DNA of 64,000 nucleotides, taken from contig NC_134510.1 of NCBI RefSeq assembly GCF_027942865.1, forward strand, positions 23,863,209 through 23,927,208, read 5' to 3'. This DNA is from Odontesthes bonariensis (taxonomy: Eukaryota; Chordata; Actinopteri; Atheriniformes; Atherinopsidae). Numbering within the stretch: position 1 is the first letter of the stretch; each line of letters begins with the position of its first letter. The position numbers and the translations under genes are program-made. Positions 1 to 28,708 of this stretch are shown here, piece after piece. The notes under the pieces are model-generated. The model did no database searches. It was not told the DNA's origin and was given only the letters and a program-made list of their open reading frames with translations.

Positions 1-1203
1 CAAACACGACCCTGGTTGTCTTGTGTTCAAACACGGGGACAGCGTGGCTTTGTGTAGAGGAGAAAAATGTTGTTTTCTTTCCCCCATCAAGTTTGTTTTT
101 ATCGTACCTCTGGGATATGGAGATGAAATTGGCTCCAGCTTGTGATGCGCTGGAACAAAGTTCGAGTTGCCTGTTTTTTAACGAAACTACTTTCAGCTCT
201 GGTGGGTGGAGCTGGGATTAACATTCCTACATACGAGAGAAGATCCCTCTACACCGACAGAAATTTGATGACGGCTTATTTAGTTTTCTTCGTTAAAATG
301 CCATGTTGCTGCAGCCTGTGAACCAAGTAATCAGGACAGCACATAAAATGCATATTTATCTCAAACTCGCTTTGTAAAATCACAAGCATGATTACTTTTT
401 TTTTTTCTGGGTGTGCAAATGAAATCTTTGTTCATTTCTCTTAAAGATTATAATGCGACACGAACATTGGCATCAGACCTGAAAGGTAAACCCATGCAGG
501 CTTTTTTGGGATATTGCTCTCATCCCCGAAATAACCACTTAATAATTTAGAAATTAGTAAAAAAAAGTGTATTTTTCAACCGGAGTTGCATTTTGCATTC
601 ACTGAATTGTCCAAAAAGTGAAAGAATTATGCCTAAAATACTTATCAGAAGTGTTTGTAAATGGACTTTCTGTGCATCTTCTCATCCCATTCAGTTTGAT
701 TCTTATGTTAAACTGCAGCGTTGCAGTTTGCTGTGTAATCACTGCACCATTTTACAGATTTAAACTGATATTTGACCTATACATACCTCTTTTTATTATT
801 ATTATTATTATAGAGGAAGGTTGTCTGTCGTGAGATTTTCTTTAAATCCTCATCTCCGTCTGAGAAGGAGTCTTTATGTGCAGTTGTTTTTCCCATCAGG
901 TCCAAGGCTTCTTTGAAAGAGGGAAATGATCCATTGTTGTAGAGGGGAAGTGCCACTGGCATGCGTCCAGAAAACAGTCAGACGGCCGTCTCTTTTGCTG
1001 GGATGTGGATTGGAGGTCAAAGCGTCTGGCACTAAAACTTAATCCTGTTAATGAGATGATGGTATTTCAGACGGCTGTAATTACACCACCACTGTGCTTC
1101 GCGCCCGTATATCACTCCCTTCTGGTCTGGTTGTACGCGGCGTTTTGTTTTTAGATCAACCCAAACAGAGGCTGCACACGTACTCAACTGTCTGTGTTCA
1201 CAG
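1..1203 (+). other. fam171a1: intron 1 of fam171a1 (3' part)
   Basis: No coding exon is visible before the splice acceptor at 1201-1203. The stretch is A/T-rich non-coding sequence with a short ATT run near 790-810. The first exon of the gene, expected to encode the signal peptide, must lie upstream of the window, because the first exon seen here starts in mid-codon. Confidence 0.7.
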
Positions 1204-12852
<11,649 letters not shown>

Positions 12853-15136
12853 CCACCAAATAGAAAGGTTCAGATTTAGACTTACGGAATCCTTTCATGC
12901 CAAATACTGAGTGTTTTTAGGGAGTTATTTCTTGTGTCCATACTGATCCTTTCTCAAAGTGACTTAAATGTGAGCGAAACAGCCCAAAATATTATTCTGA
13001 AGCCAATAAGTTGGTCAAATGGTGTATAGCTCCATTCACTTTAAAACACTATATAGCAGTGACGTTGAAGGTGTGGCTTTTACCCCCTTTTCTTCCATTA
13101 AAGTCACTTCAGGAGAGGATCTTCTTGCAGCCATCATGGACAGAAGGAAAGACGAGGACACACGTTGGCATGTCGGTTTTCTGTGAAGACAAAAAACAAA
13201 AACAAAGCTATCCATTCACCATAACGCCACTGCTGCTCAGACAATAAAATGAAGGATGTATCTGTTTAAACTGAAGCCCTTTGCTTTAAACACAGCACTG
13301 AGAAAATATGTCAGCACTGGGATCCGTTGGGAGTCCGGAAAGGAGCGACTCCGATCCCTCGTAAACTTCTAGAGGAACTTTTATGAAGCGACAGCTGTTT
13401 GTCATCCTCGCGACATTCGATATGAGCGCAACACTCATCAGGCATGACACGAATGTTGCCTGAGGTGAGACAAATAGACTTTGGAGGCAAGAAATTAGAA
13501 TACTTTATGCACAACGAATATATGCCTTTTTTATATATATATATAAATAGCCTTGTAAGCATAAATGATCTGAGGTATAACAAGTTGGGTGGTTCTCAAA
13601 AACTTTTCTTTTTTTTTTTTGAGCCATATTGGCATAATCCAGGAACACACTACAGTCATTTGGAGTGAGATCGATACCCAAATTTAGCCACAGTGACTGA
13701 TTTTTCTTTCTTTTGTCTTTATCACGCTCGTGGAGCTTATATGCACAGCAGGGCAGGCGATCCTCCTCTTTTCATAGCCTGTTGTGAATCATCTAGCGTG
13801 TTCCAGGATCTAGTTTGTACCACTACAGCAGTATCGGCCTCGACACGAACGTGTAAATCCTGTACTTGGAGTGACTTTCAGTATGTTACTGTAGTTTAAT
13901 CTAGCCTTGCCGGGGGGGGGGGGGCTCCCTGCGGGGGGACGACGTTTTGGAGGCTGATGAAATGAAACCACTACCTGCTCTTTAGCCTGATCAAGATAAT
14001 GTGACACACCGCTTTCCTAGTTGGGAAAGGATGCATTACCACTACGAAAAAATGTAGTTCCACCCGTAAATAATTGTGAGGTCTGTTAATATGAAGGGTT
14101 TTGTAATTGTTGAACCACTGACTTGCATATTTTTGCTCTTAAGGCTATGCATCACTTTTATACGGCTGCTTGAGATGCCTTTTTTTGTTGTTTTTTTTGT
14201 TGTAAATTTTAACGGGAAGTATTTTACCTGAAAAGGGCCTATTTCTTTTTTATTTCTTTTAGTATGTTAAGGGCTTTTATTTGTTTCTTACCCGACTTAT
14301 CGTTAACAAACACTGCGTAATGTTTCACCTGTAAACAAACTGCTCGCCGTGTTTCACCTTCTTTTTTTTCTTCTTTTTTTTACCATCCCGCAACGATCCA
14401 AGTGCCTTTGAAACGACCTGATTCTGCAAGGAATTTGTTGACCACGCTACCTTATTTATTTCTCACCTTCTTTTGCCTTCAGCTTTCCTCCTCTACCTCA
14501 GCCCAACCCACCACCAACCCCCTACTTTCTCTCCTGCTTGTGAAAGAAACCACGCAGTAAACTTTCCTCGGCACTAGCGTATTACAGGCTACACTGCAGG
14601 CATCTCAGAAAACGTCCACCAGCTGCTGCAATCGTAAAAAAAAATCCTTTACAGCAATCAACAAGGCACCGATTCCTCTCAGAGCAAGCGGTCAAGGGGT
14701 TTGCTGAAGTTTCCAGTGTAGCACAGTAAAAACGAAGCAAAGTGTGATTGTATGTGAAGCTACGCTGCAGGGTTTTTTTATTTTTATTTTTCAGTGCATT
14801 TTCTTATTTTTTAAGTTTTAGGAGGATGAATGTGTCTCGAATGTCTTTATAGTGGTGTCAAGTGTGTGTGTGATGCTGGCAAGTCTGATGGAGAAATGAT
14901 CAACACACATCCAATTCAAGATTCATGTAGTCATAGCAATCATATTACAGTGTGTATAGTTCTTTCCTTGCCTCTGCCGGATCAAAGTAATGCGTGAGTT
15001 GGTGTTTGAATGGCTTTTTTCTCTCCTAGTATCCCACAGCAACCTCCAGTTCTTGGGTGGAGTAGCAATACAGCATCCTGAGTGTGTAAATTGGTTGCTT
15101 ACATTATATTTGAAGCCTATTATTCTGAATAAACAA
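12853..15136 (+). other. fam171a1: fam171a1 3'UTR
   Basis: The stretch follows the TAA stop with no splice signals or coding potential, and is A/T-rich with long T runs and a G run at about 13911-13922. Candidate polyadenylation signals are AATAAA at 13243-13248 and 15128-15133. The second would give a roughly 2.3 kb 3'UTR; which one is used cannot be told from sequence. Confidence 0.6.
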
Positions 15137-16067
15137 CCAAACTGGAATTAATTGTGTGTGCGTCTGTGTATAAACCACGAGAACAGATCTGAACAACATC
15201 GCTTGCTGCTCTGCTTATCATGTCAGTCAGGTCACGTTCAACCAGAAAACACTTTTTATTGTAACTCCAAACATCTTTATTTAATAGATCAAATAGATTT
15301 GTCACATTATTTTGCGGGGAGTGAAGGACATAAAGACTTAAACACAACGACTTTGTGTTTAAAGCACAAAGATGAACTTTAGATATAAATTTGATGTCCT
15401 CCTTCAGTACTTCTGCTTACGATCATGAATGTACTTCCTCTTACAACCGTGCTCTGGTTTTAATTAAAATCATCGCTGCACCTTAGTTTTGACTCTTTTT
15501 GAGGATTTGATAAAGAGCATTAATCAAATATTTCATACCAGTCGAGCTTTATTAAATCTGCTGGCTCACACCCTGTCTGTGTCCATCAAGCTGCAAGCTG
15601 TTTTCCAAAGATTGAACCTTATTTTACATGTTTACCTTGTCATATGAACCCGGCCTGTGCAGGCGTCTTGGGTGCGTTTAATCAAATTATCTCAAACTTA
15701 CACTGAGAAAACACACAACACTTCTGCTTCTCCTACCTCTCCTGCACCTGTGTCTTGTAGGGCAGTTCAGGGTGAAGTGTCGCCACATCTTGGCATATCC
15801 TCCATTGCATCAATTTCTGTTGATACTGATGTTCTGAAGTAAGTACTTAAATTTAAACTTGGGAGTTTCGTCTTTTTACAGTTCAGTTTGAGCGCTACTG
15901 GACTGTATTACACGATAAAAGGCAGGAGTTTGGCTCTGCTGTCCCTCCTTCGACCTCCAGGCGACGCCGTTTCCTTCGACATTTTCTTTGTTTTTTCCCC
16001 ATCTCTCGTCCGCTGCCCGTGAGCTCTATTAAAGGGTGGCTGGCTGCTTTTTAAAAATATTTTTGTG
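15137..16067 (+). promoter_or_regulatory. fam171a1-nmt2 spacer and nmt2 promoter/5'UTR region
   Basis: No gene is seen in this spacer. The last ~200 bases before the nmt2 ATG become G/C-richer with several CpG (around 15955-16020), as expected for a housekeeping promoter and 5'UTR. No TATA box is convincing, and the transcription start cannot be fixed. Confidence 0.5.
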
Positions 16068-21154
<5,087 letters not shown>

Positions 21155-21780
21155 CGGCTCCCTTCGCGGCTGCTACACAAACACGTGGTTGTCGGTGACC
21201 TCTGGATATTCCTTGCCTGGACGTGCAGGTTGCCCGAGCTCGACAATGAAAACTGCAACAGTAAAATCAACCTGGTGACCGGGTGGTGGTTCACCTGGCA
21301 CTTGTGTCATCAAGAAAATTCTCAGTCCACCTGGAGGTGAAAACTCTTAAAAATCATCATCCTGAATGTGAAGTCATGCTATGCCTGAGATACTCATACA
21401 GTCCAACGCTCCTGACCTGCACTCTCGCATTTAAAAACAAACCAGTTTGACGTTTAAGAGGATGCCTTGACATTGTGAATTTTTTAAGTTCTTCATCCTC
21501 GACTCTCTGCCGCGAGGGACTGGCATGTCATTTAGTTTCATGGAACTATGTAAAATGATAATCAACAAAAAAACAAAAACATGACCAGATGTAGTTAAGA
21601 TACCTTTCTACTTTTGTTTATCCTCTCCAAACGGTTGTTGTGCCGCTGCTCCACGTATTGTTTCCCCCTCCTTTTCATATCGGTGTGGTCAGTCAAGTGT
21701 CTCTGCTGGCTGTTTCTGGCCTCAGTAGAAATAGAAAAAGCTGAGAAGAAGTTTCTGACACGCATAAAAGAAACATGTGC

Positions 21781-21816
<36 letters not shown>

Positions 21817-23300
21817 TGGTCACATACAAAGCTACACACATGAACAAGAAGTGTATCATTCACCTGGTGCATTGATATACATGTTTTTGTTAAAAAAAAA
21901 TCTATAGTTGACTGTACATTTAAAGCCAGATCATATTTATCCCCGTAGTGTGTGTGTTTTTGGGAGGGCCGATCCAAAGCATTCTTCTTCCTCATAGGTT
22001 ACACAGAAGTCCGTTTGTTCAACGAGGGTTTAAATGAGTTTTAACGACGAATGTGTTGCATCGATGAAGCACAATTTTTCCGAGTCCCTAAACAAGCAAA
22101 AAGGGGGGTTGGGGGTCCTTATTTAGAGGGTCTGACCTGAAAACATGCGGGTTGGAATACACGCTGTACATCTTTTGGCTTTTGCTACGAATAGCGGTTG
22201 TATTTACGTTATCGAGCTGTTCCTCGAGCTGGCATTTTTAATACAACGATACACCCAACACGTGTGGTAACATTCACTGTTAAACTCATTCCGATCGTAG
22301 AGACAAAACCCAGAGTCGGAGTCGTGTGCACGGCGTCGGCGTGCTGTTCAGAGGCAGAAATTAATAGTGGGTCAGTTAGAATTAAAGCAGTCGAGGCAGA
22401 AAAAAAGATGAGCTGAGCTTGGATTTTGTATAAATAAGATAGTTTCTGCCTACAGACGGGTTTTATAATGTAAAAATGGCTCATTTAGTCCGAAAGGGAG
22501 TCGTTAAGCAATGACGGTCCATTTTCCTGCTTTTAATTTAGCGATTGCCTCTCGGAGCTGCAGAGAAAAGTCACGGCTGCAAAGTAAACAAACACAAATC
22601 CATCTGCTCGTCTGTAGTGGGTTGAATAAAGCCGAGAGAGTTGAGCTCAACACTCGGAGGAAACGGCAGGTGAAGTCGCTGAATATTCAAAAGTCTGCTT
22701 CAATAACGACATCAGGTCGATGTGAACTTTCCACCTCGTCCAGGTACATTTTCGTCGACCTCTCTACGTTGTTTTGTTTTTTTTGTCATGGTACTGTATT
22801 TTTGTGTGACTGAAATATATACAGTAGGTCATTCTTATTTCAGTATGTTGTGCAGCTACATGTGTGAAAGTTGTGATATTTGTAAATGTACATTTCAAAA
22901 TGTCTTAAGACATTTTCTGTCCTTCTTTACCCAAAAATTCCTCTTAAAATAGGCAACTTCCAAACTGGTTTCCCGGTGCTTGAACGAGCAGGCTGAATAT
23001 CTTTGACTAAATAATGTTGTTGGACCACTTGTTGTATGGTTGAGCCGGCAGTTTACTCAAAAACTTTAAATGTTTTAAATGATTTTTTTTTTTTTTTTTT
23101 TTTTGCTGACTTAATGTTTTGATGTTTCTGCTCATGTCGCTCCGCATAACTTAAGACGTAACGGCTGCTTCTGTTTTGGTTCGTTTTTTTTTTTCTATAT
23201 ATATATAGTTAATGTAATTTGCATCCCTTTATAGTTTAAACCGGAAAGGGACAAACGATGCTCAATCAATTCAGGGTTTTGAAAAAATAAAACTTTTTTT
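21155..23300 (+). other. nmt2: nmt2 3'UTR
   Basis: This is a long non-coding stretch after the TAG stop with no plausible exons. It holds a run of 31 A at 21784-21814 and T runs near 23083-23104 and 23185. An AATAAA at 23286-23291 followed by T/GT-rich sequence is the best end of the transcript. Confidence 0.6.
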
Positions 23301-25070
23301 TTTTTTAAGAGGTTGAATGGGTTTTATTCAGAGGCATCAACTCTGAGAAGTTGGTTACGGAGTCAACGGTGTGCCTCGTGGATGCTCTCTTCACAGATGT
23401 GTCGCCTGCAGCTGCTCGAATTATCTTTCAGCATGTCGGTTCTGCTGCTGTGATGATTTTAGCGTCGATGTTTCAAACCACAACCTTTTTAGTGAGAACT
23501 CAACCTGAAGTACCTGCCTTATTTAAAGGATGTTTTTGGCTTTTTTTTTCTTTCTTTTTTTAAGATTGGAGGTGGGGTGAAGGGGTGTACTTTTGAAATG
23601 ACATACAGCTTAACTGAAGAACAATATTTTTATTCAACACCATTGTAAGCTGTGAGCTTAAAGCTGAAGAACTTGTACCAGCATCATTTAGACATGACCC
23701 CATGCAAATAACAATCTGTTTCAACACACGTCAGCTATACCAGCATGGATATTTGATTGAATAAACTCACTTCAAAAAGGAAGACGAGTGAGGTGTTACT
23801 TCTTTATAACACGCCTGAGGTGACGCACACAGTGTGCGGTTCTTTTTCACGGCCACCTCTCTGACTTTAAACGTTAAATAAAAGTTACTAATGTCATAAA
23901 TACGTCAGCTTTAGTGAAGTGTTCCAGTGAGTCATTACAGTATGCACGAGAACGTGGCTACAGCGCTGAAGCAGTCACTTTCCTTATTTTACAACTGAAC
24001 TTTACTTGTCCCATCATCTTAAGTTTAAACAGCCTAGTCAAGCGGTTGACCTTTGTTATGATGATATTTACTGTATATTCCCTTGTAAACGACCACCAGT
24101 AGACTAATTTTCTTTAGTAGTCGTGGTCTGAAACGTTGCTCAACGTACGCTCACCACCAACAAGAAGCAGCCTGCTGCGGTAGCTCTGAACATGGTGTCG
24201 CTTTGCATCCGTTAAATCTTTTTGAATGTGGGAGCAGCTGAAGGAGCTTTCCAAAGCCCAAAGAATGCCCAAAATAAAACCCCAAATCCAGAGGAGTTGA
24301 AGGCCAACGCCGTGTGTGACATCACCCAAGTTGTTGCCAAGCTACAAAAACAATACCCCAATCGATTCATGACGATCTCTGCTACACGGCAACTGATTTT
24401 TAGTTTATTCTGTTGTATTTTCTATTGTTAACAATAGCAGATCTTTAATAACAGTTTACACTGCAGCTATATCATTTCAATTCAGGGATTAATAAAGTAT
24501 TATTGAACTGAAATTAATTAAATTAATCCAGCTTCAATGTAATACTGTAGTAGGCTGTTTTACATTGAAAATGACTTATTTTCAACAATACCTGAAAATG
24601 CAGAAGCTTTGTGAGTCAAAGTTAAAGCAGAGACATTTTTTCCAATGAGATCATACCAGTCTTTAGAAATATTAAACATTTTGAATGCAAGATGAAGCAC
24701 ATCTAACAAACTTTAAAAGTTTATGCAGCTTCCACACATTTGAATTTAGTGTAACAAAGACTTCTTTTGAAAATTTGGGTACAACAAAAAGAAGTCTGCT
24801 CTCCTTGTTGCTGAAAAAGTATCATCAACTAAGCCAATGATGTACCGAGTCTGTACGACTGAAACTGTAAATCCAAATCTGGTGGGCAGGTGGGTGCAGA
24901 CTATCAACTGGGAAAGTTTTAGTTGGTTTTAATCTCGTCCACAGCTTTACAAAATTCAATCAATTAAAACAATCTGAGAAAAAAAAGTCTATTTTAAAAT
25001 TCAGATGGGAAAAAAAAAAAGGGGGGGAGGGGGGGGAACAGAGGAATGATCCTTTAACGAGCTGGGTAGA
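23301..25070. other. nmt2-rpp38 spacer, no gene seen
   Basis: This is the spacer between two convergent genes. All reading frames are short. At about 24478-24512 the sequence GGATTAATAAAGTATTATTG resembles the 3' tail of a fish LINE/SINE family. An A run followed by a G run is at about 25009-25036. Confidence 0.5.
24472..24515 (+). repeat. possible LINE/SINE 3'-tail relic
   Basis: GGATTAATAAAGTATTATTG followed by AACTGAA is the kind of 3' end found on common teleost non-LTR elements. No body of an element can be recognised upstream, so this is a weak call made from memory of such tails. Confidence 0.3.
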
Positions 25071-25076
25071 GTACGT

Positions 25077-25082
25077 TTTATT
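25077..25082 (-). terminator. rpp38: AATAAA polyadenylation signal overlapping the rpp38 stop codon
   Basis: On the - strand the last codons read CCT TTA AAA TAA AAC, so the hexamer AATAAA contains the TAA stop. No other AATAAA is seen in the next ~100 bases, where C-rich and T-rich tracts follow. If used, the 3'UTR would be only a few tens of bases. Confidence 0.5.
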
Positions 25083-25914
25083 TTAAAGGCTTTTTCTCAG
25101 GCTTTGTTTTTCTTTTCTTCGTGGGGTTGGCAACAATTCTCTTCACTTCCAGAGGCTGCAGAGAACAGGAAGAAGGCGACTCCGTCACCTCCTCAGATCC
25201 ACTCTCCAGCTTACGTTTTTGACCTCTCGCATCACCAGCTCTCCCCTCCTCTTCCACGCCAGCAGGGTGTTCAGGTGTCACTCTGGGCGCTGCGCTTTGC
25301 AGCCACGCAACATCCAGTGCAGGAACTCTTAGTCTGATGGCATCGACGGCGTCCGTGAACGTCTCCTCGTCTTTCGAAGAGCCCCGTCTGAATCCCAGGG
25401 CGAGGACGCTTTTCAAACCCAGCTGCTCCGACACGCTCTGGCTCAGGCGAGGCACCTGGCAGGCCGGCACACCTCTCGTTGAGCTCAGAGCTATCAGGTG
25501 ATTTGTCATGTGTTTCGGTCGTACTGACTTGCACACCAGCAGCAGTCGGAGCTCATTCCTCTCCAGGGCCTTGGTGACCTCGTTGATCCCGATGGCGAGC
25601 TGTCGTCTGGCTGCCACATCCGTCCAGCTGTTTCTGGTGGGATCACGCACCTGTTCGTCCTGGTTCACCTGGGAAGGAGCTCCTGACGTGGAAACGGGTT
25701 TCTGCCCTTTCTTTTTCCTCCACGGGCGAAACTCTTTCACCTCCTTCTTCTCCAGACCGGTGGAGATCAGTTTGTCCTGTAAAGTTTTCAGGATGAAATG
25801 CATGTCTTCCTGTGGAAGTGGGCTCCATTTTGGGGTGAAGGGCGAGGTGAAGGAGGTTTTGGTAGGGATCTGCTTTTTGAGGTCCTTTTTCGCTGTCTTT
25901 CCTGCTTTGGCCAT
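25078..25914 (-). CDS. rpp38: ribonuclease P/MRP protein subunit p38
   Basis: This is a subunit of RNase P (tRNA 5' processing) and RNase MRP (rRNA processing) in nucleolus and nucleus; the family binds kink-turn RNA through an L7Ae fold. It is one uninterrupted 278-residue frame; the human protein has about 283. Basic N- and C-termini (KAGKTAKKDLKKQ; KKRKTKPEKKPLK) flank a central L7Ae-like region at about residues 95-200 (LAIGINEVTKALERNELRLL, VCKSVRP, GVPACQVPRLSQS, LGFRRG). A 3' splice site (TTTGACCTCAG) sits 7 bases upstream of the ATG, so the 5'UTR is split. The gene faces nmt2 tail-to-tail and acbd7 head-to-head, as in human. The stop codon overlaps an AATAAA. Confidence 0.93.
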   Translation of the reverse strand: MAKAGKTAKKDLKKQIPTKTSFTSPFTPKWSPLPQEDMHFILKTLQDKLISTGLEKKEVKEFRPWRKKKGQKPVSTSGAPSQVNQDEQVRDPTRNSWTDVAARRQLAIGINEVTKALERNELRLLLVCKSVRPKHMTNHLIALSSTRGVPACQVPRLSQSVSEQLGLKSVLALGFRRGSSKDEETFTDAVDAIRLRVPALDVAWLQSAAPRVTPEHPAGVEEEGRAGDARGQKRKLESGSEEVTESPSSCSLQPLEVKRIVANPTKKRKTKPEKKPLK

Positions 25915-26770
25915 GCCTCATCTGAGGTCAAACCAAGAGAACCTGGAGTAATTAAGAAGAGTTAAAGATTAAACAGCACGCACGGCAGCTACTTTGCTCC
26001 TGATCAACTGTATTTTGAGAGTGCAGGAAAAGTTTTCCTCTCGTGATCCTAATATTTGTGCAGATGCTTGTCTGAATTTTCCTACCGCTGCAGAATGCTG
26101 GAAAAGTGTAAGGAATTGGTATTTAGGAAGCTATGAAATTTAAACGAGTCTTCCCAAAGAGTGATTATGTGAACAAGAGAAAGCCCTAAACACCTCAGTG
26201 TTATCCGAGAGCTCAGACAAGTATTTTACAGAAAAAATAAAAAACAATTCAGTAATTTTGCTTAAATGTCGACCACAACGTTTACTTAGATATTCATATA
26301 ACAGACAGTCCTGGCCTCTATAGGTTGAGTATTTGGCTATTTTACAGTGACTTTCAATACTAAAGTTATGTTTGAGCGCAATCAGAAACTGTCCACCTGA
26401 AAACAAATGTTTAACATCCCAGTAAACAAACAAAAATCTACATTATGTGCATGTCTGAGGGAGGGAAACCCACCGGGTTTAGAGGCAAGCCACATGTCAC
26501 AGAGAAATTGAACTGAAGTCATATCATCTTCAGCTGGAAAATGAATTACACGAATATCTCTGCTCGTCTGCTCTGGTATCAACATTCAGACACGAATAAC
26601 AAACCAGAGAAGAGTTATTGACCATTAACTTACCCAAATATCAAAGCGACTTTAAATGTTCTCTGTTCTGTCTTCATTTAAATGTGTAGCTCGCGTTTAT
26701 TTTAGACCAACAACACGGTGCTCACAGGCCGCTGCCATCTTGTTTGAGCTTTCGAAACTTTATTTAAAGC
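25915..26770 (-). promoter_or_regulatory. rpp38: rpp38 5'UTR intron and promoter
   Basis: A donor (GGTAAGTT, reading - strand from 26634) and the acceptor before the ATG define an intron of about 0.7 kb. The non-coding first exon would start near 26735-26760. There, CAAGATGGCAGC (- strand; seen as GCTGCCATCTTG on +) matches the YY1 initiator-type element often found at TATA-less starts. Confidence 0.5.
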
Positions 26771-27380
26771 GAAAATAAAACAAAACAGCGCCGACCAGCG
26801 TTGAAAGAGAAATACGACATTCACAGATCCGTTAAAAAAAAAAGACAGAAAATATAGTCACAGACTAGCCTTCGTTTTTATTAACAAATTTAAGGCCGTG
26901 GTTGATGTAAACAAAAAAACAACAACATATGGCCTAATCCAAACATTTGTTTCATGGGCTGTGTAGCCAAGAACCAAACAACAGGTGGCAAAAGAAGATT
27001 CTGATAAAGTGAAAGCAATAAGAATGAATGTGCACCTCTGAGGTATAGTAGGCTATAACCATCGGAAGTTAATTTATAGTATTAAACATGACATTGATAT
27101 TATGTTATTATGTGAATGTAAGTAGTTTCTTAATTCACGCCACAATTATTCTGTTTGTGTTTTTTCTTAGTTTGATATACCAATTGTCTACACAAAAGTT
27201 CATTTATATCTACTTGTACATTTTGCATTCCTGTTTCTTACATTGTCTTTTTTATTTACTCATCTAATGCAGCCTATTTTTTCTGTATTCTTATTTCAAT
27301 TTTCTGTTTTAAAGAAGCCTGCGTTAAATTACTGTAATGTCACATCTTGAGCACAGTACACTGTGATTTGTGCGCACCTG

Positions 27381-27385
<5 letters not shown>
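26771..27385. other. rpp38-acbd7 divergent spacer
   Basis: This is A/T-rich sequence without a plausible coding exon, between two divergently transcribed genes. Confidence 0.5.

Positions 27386-27428
<43 letters not shown>
27386..27428. repeat. (GT)n microsatellite
   Basis: About 21 GT units directly precede the CCAAT-bearing inverted repeat upstream of acbd7. Confidence 0.95.
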
Positions 27429-27431
<3 letters not shown>

Positions 27432-27432
<1 letters not shown>

Positions 27433-27491
27433 AGCCAATCAACTCCTCCGCAGCTCTCTGCTCCCTCCTCTGCGGAGGAGCTGATTGGCTG
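27432..27491. promoter_or_regulatory. acbd7: acbd7 promoter: inverted repeat with two CCAAT boxes
   Basis: The arms 27432-27453 and 27470-27491 are 22-bp reverse complements with one mismatch, separated by 16 bases. Each arm carries a CCAAT box (NF-Y type), facing in opposite directions (CCAATC at 27435, GATTGG ending 27488). The unit lies about 100 bp upstream of the acbd7 ATG, so it is placed to act as core promoter. NF-Y binding is inference. Confidence 0.6.
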
Positions 27492-27592
27492 ACAAAATAT
27501 TGCATCGATCAGCTGTGCTGCTATTACAACTGCACGAAAACCCTGCAGAGAACAACCACCTTCAGCTGCGCTCCGTATCTGCATCCACGAAG

Positions 27593-28708
27593 ATGTCCCT
27601 CGAGGTGAGTTTCCCACTGCTTTTGATTTCGTTTGATTTGTTTGACATCGATTCAGATGCCGCATCGTCGCCTTCCCATCAGCGGCGACTAAACGCCGTT
27701 TAGCCTCTGTAGTGTCATCCATCTTTGACGGTGTGATAGCTGGATGGAAGAAAACCAGGTCTGACGTGAGGTCATCCTGGGACTGGTCCTGATGCTGCAG
27801 CTACAGTTGATTTAACTTGACAATGTCGCTTTTAATCATCAGGATTAAGAACACAATATCTCTATGTAAATTTGCCATTAAAAAAAAAGAGAGTATGGTT
27901 GAAATTTTTTGCGCCTTTAGAAATTATTTCAGGAACGTGGGAATTAATGCAGTACTGCCTAAGAGGTTTCGGGTTTATATTTACCCCAACAGCATCTATA
28001 ATTATCTGTTCTGTAACGGCCCAGATCTTTTGTAAAGCTGTTTATTCAGGCAGGCACAAAAGCACCAGAGTCTTGAATAAAAGCCCATTGTTTATCTCCA
28101 ACTTGAGCAACAATCGGGTTTCCCAGGCACTGACCCATGGCTGCACTACTATGTTCAAATTAGTTCATTCCCTGAGGTAACACAACTGAATAATTAATGA
28201 TCAAGATTCATGTTTCTCTTCTGACCATCCACACACCTGCAGGCAGAGTTTAAGACGGTGGCAGAGGATGTGAAGAAGGTGAAGACGAGGCCTTCGAATG
28301 AGGAGATGCTGACCCTCTATGGCCTTTACAAACAGGCCCTTGTTGGAGATGTTAACATTGGTATGACTTGATGCATAGGAGCATCACACTTTCATGCAGT
28401 TTCACCTTATTTTAGAGCATTTCTTCTTTTCTTTTTTTTAAATCTGTAGATAGACCAGGAGGATTAGATGCAACAGGAAAAGCCAAGTGGGATGCCTGGG
28501 ACTCCAGGAAGGGTAATAAGTCAGGAATATTTTGATATCAGATGTGGTTCTCAGTTCTTAATAGATCTGCGCTACTGGAACAGAAGCAAGTTGTGTTTTT
28601 AATTTAACTAATTTGTGTTTGTGCTGTTTTTTAGGAGTGTCCAAGGATGATGCAATGTCAACCTACATTACACATGCTAAGGACATCATCAGCAAATATG
28701 GGATGTAA
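27593..28708 (+). CDS. acbd7: acyl-CoA-binding domain-containing protein 7
   Basis: This is a small cytosolic protein of the ACBP/DBI family that binds and carries long-chain acyl-CoA. Four exons: 27593-27604 (only MSLE), 28243-28360, 28450-28512 and 28635-28708, with matching phases, giving 88 aa, the length of human ACBD7. The frame contains the ACBP blocks [39 protein letters not shown] and [13 protein letters not shown]. They include the YKQA/T motif and the lysine and tyrosine positions that contact the acyl-CoA in this fold. DBI itself is close in sequence, but the neighbours rpp38 and nmt2 point to ACBD7. Confidence 0.94.

Noticed and set aside
13500-13560. AT-rich run with frames on both strands as a small gene
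   Set aside because: It lies within the fam171a1 3'UTR, is low-complexity and has no protein character.
25508-25951. 147-residue frame on the + strand opposite rpp38
   Set aside because: It is antisense to a well-supported coding exon and has no family resemblance.
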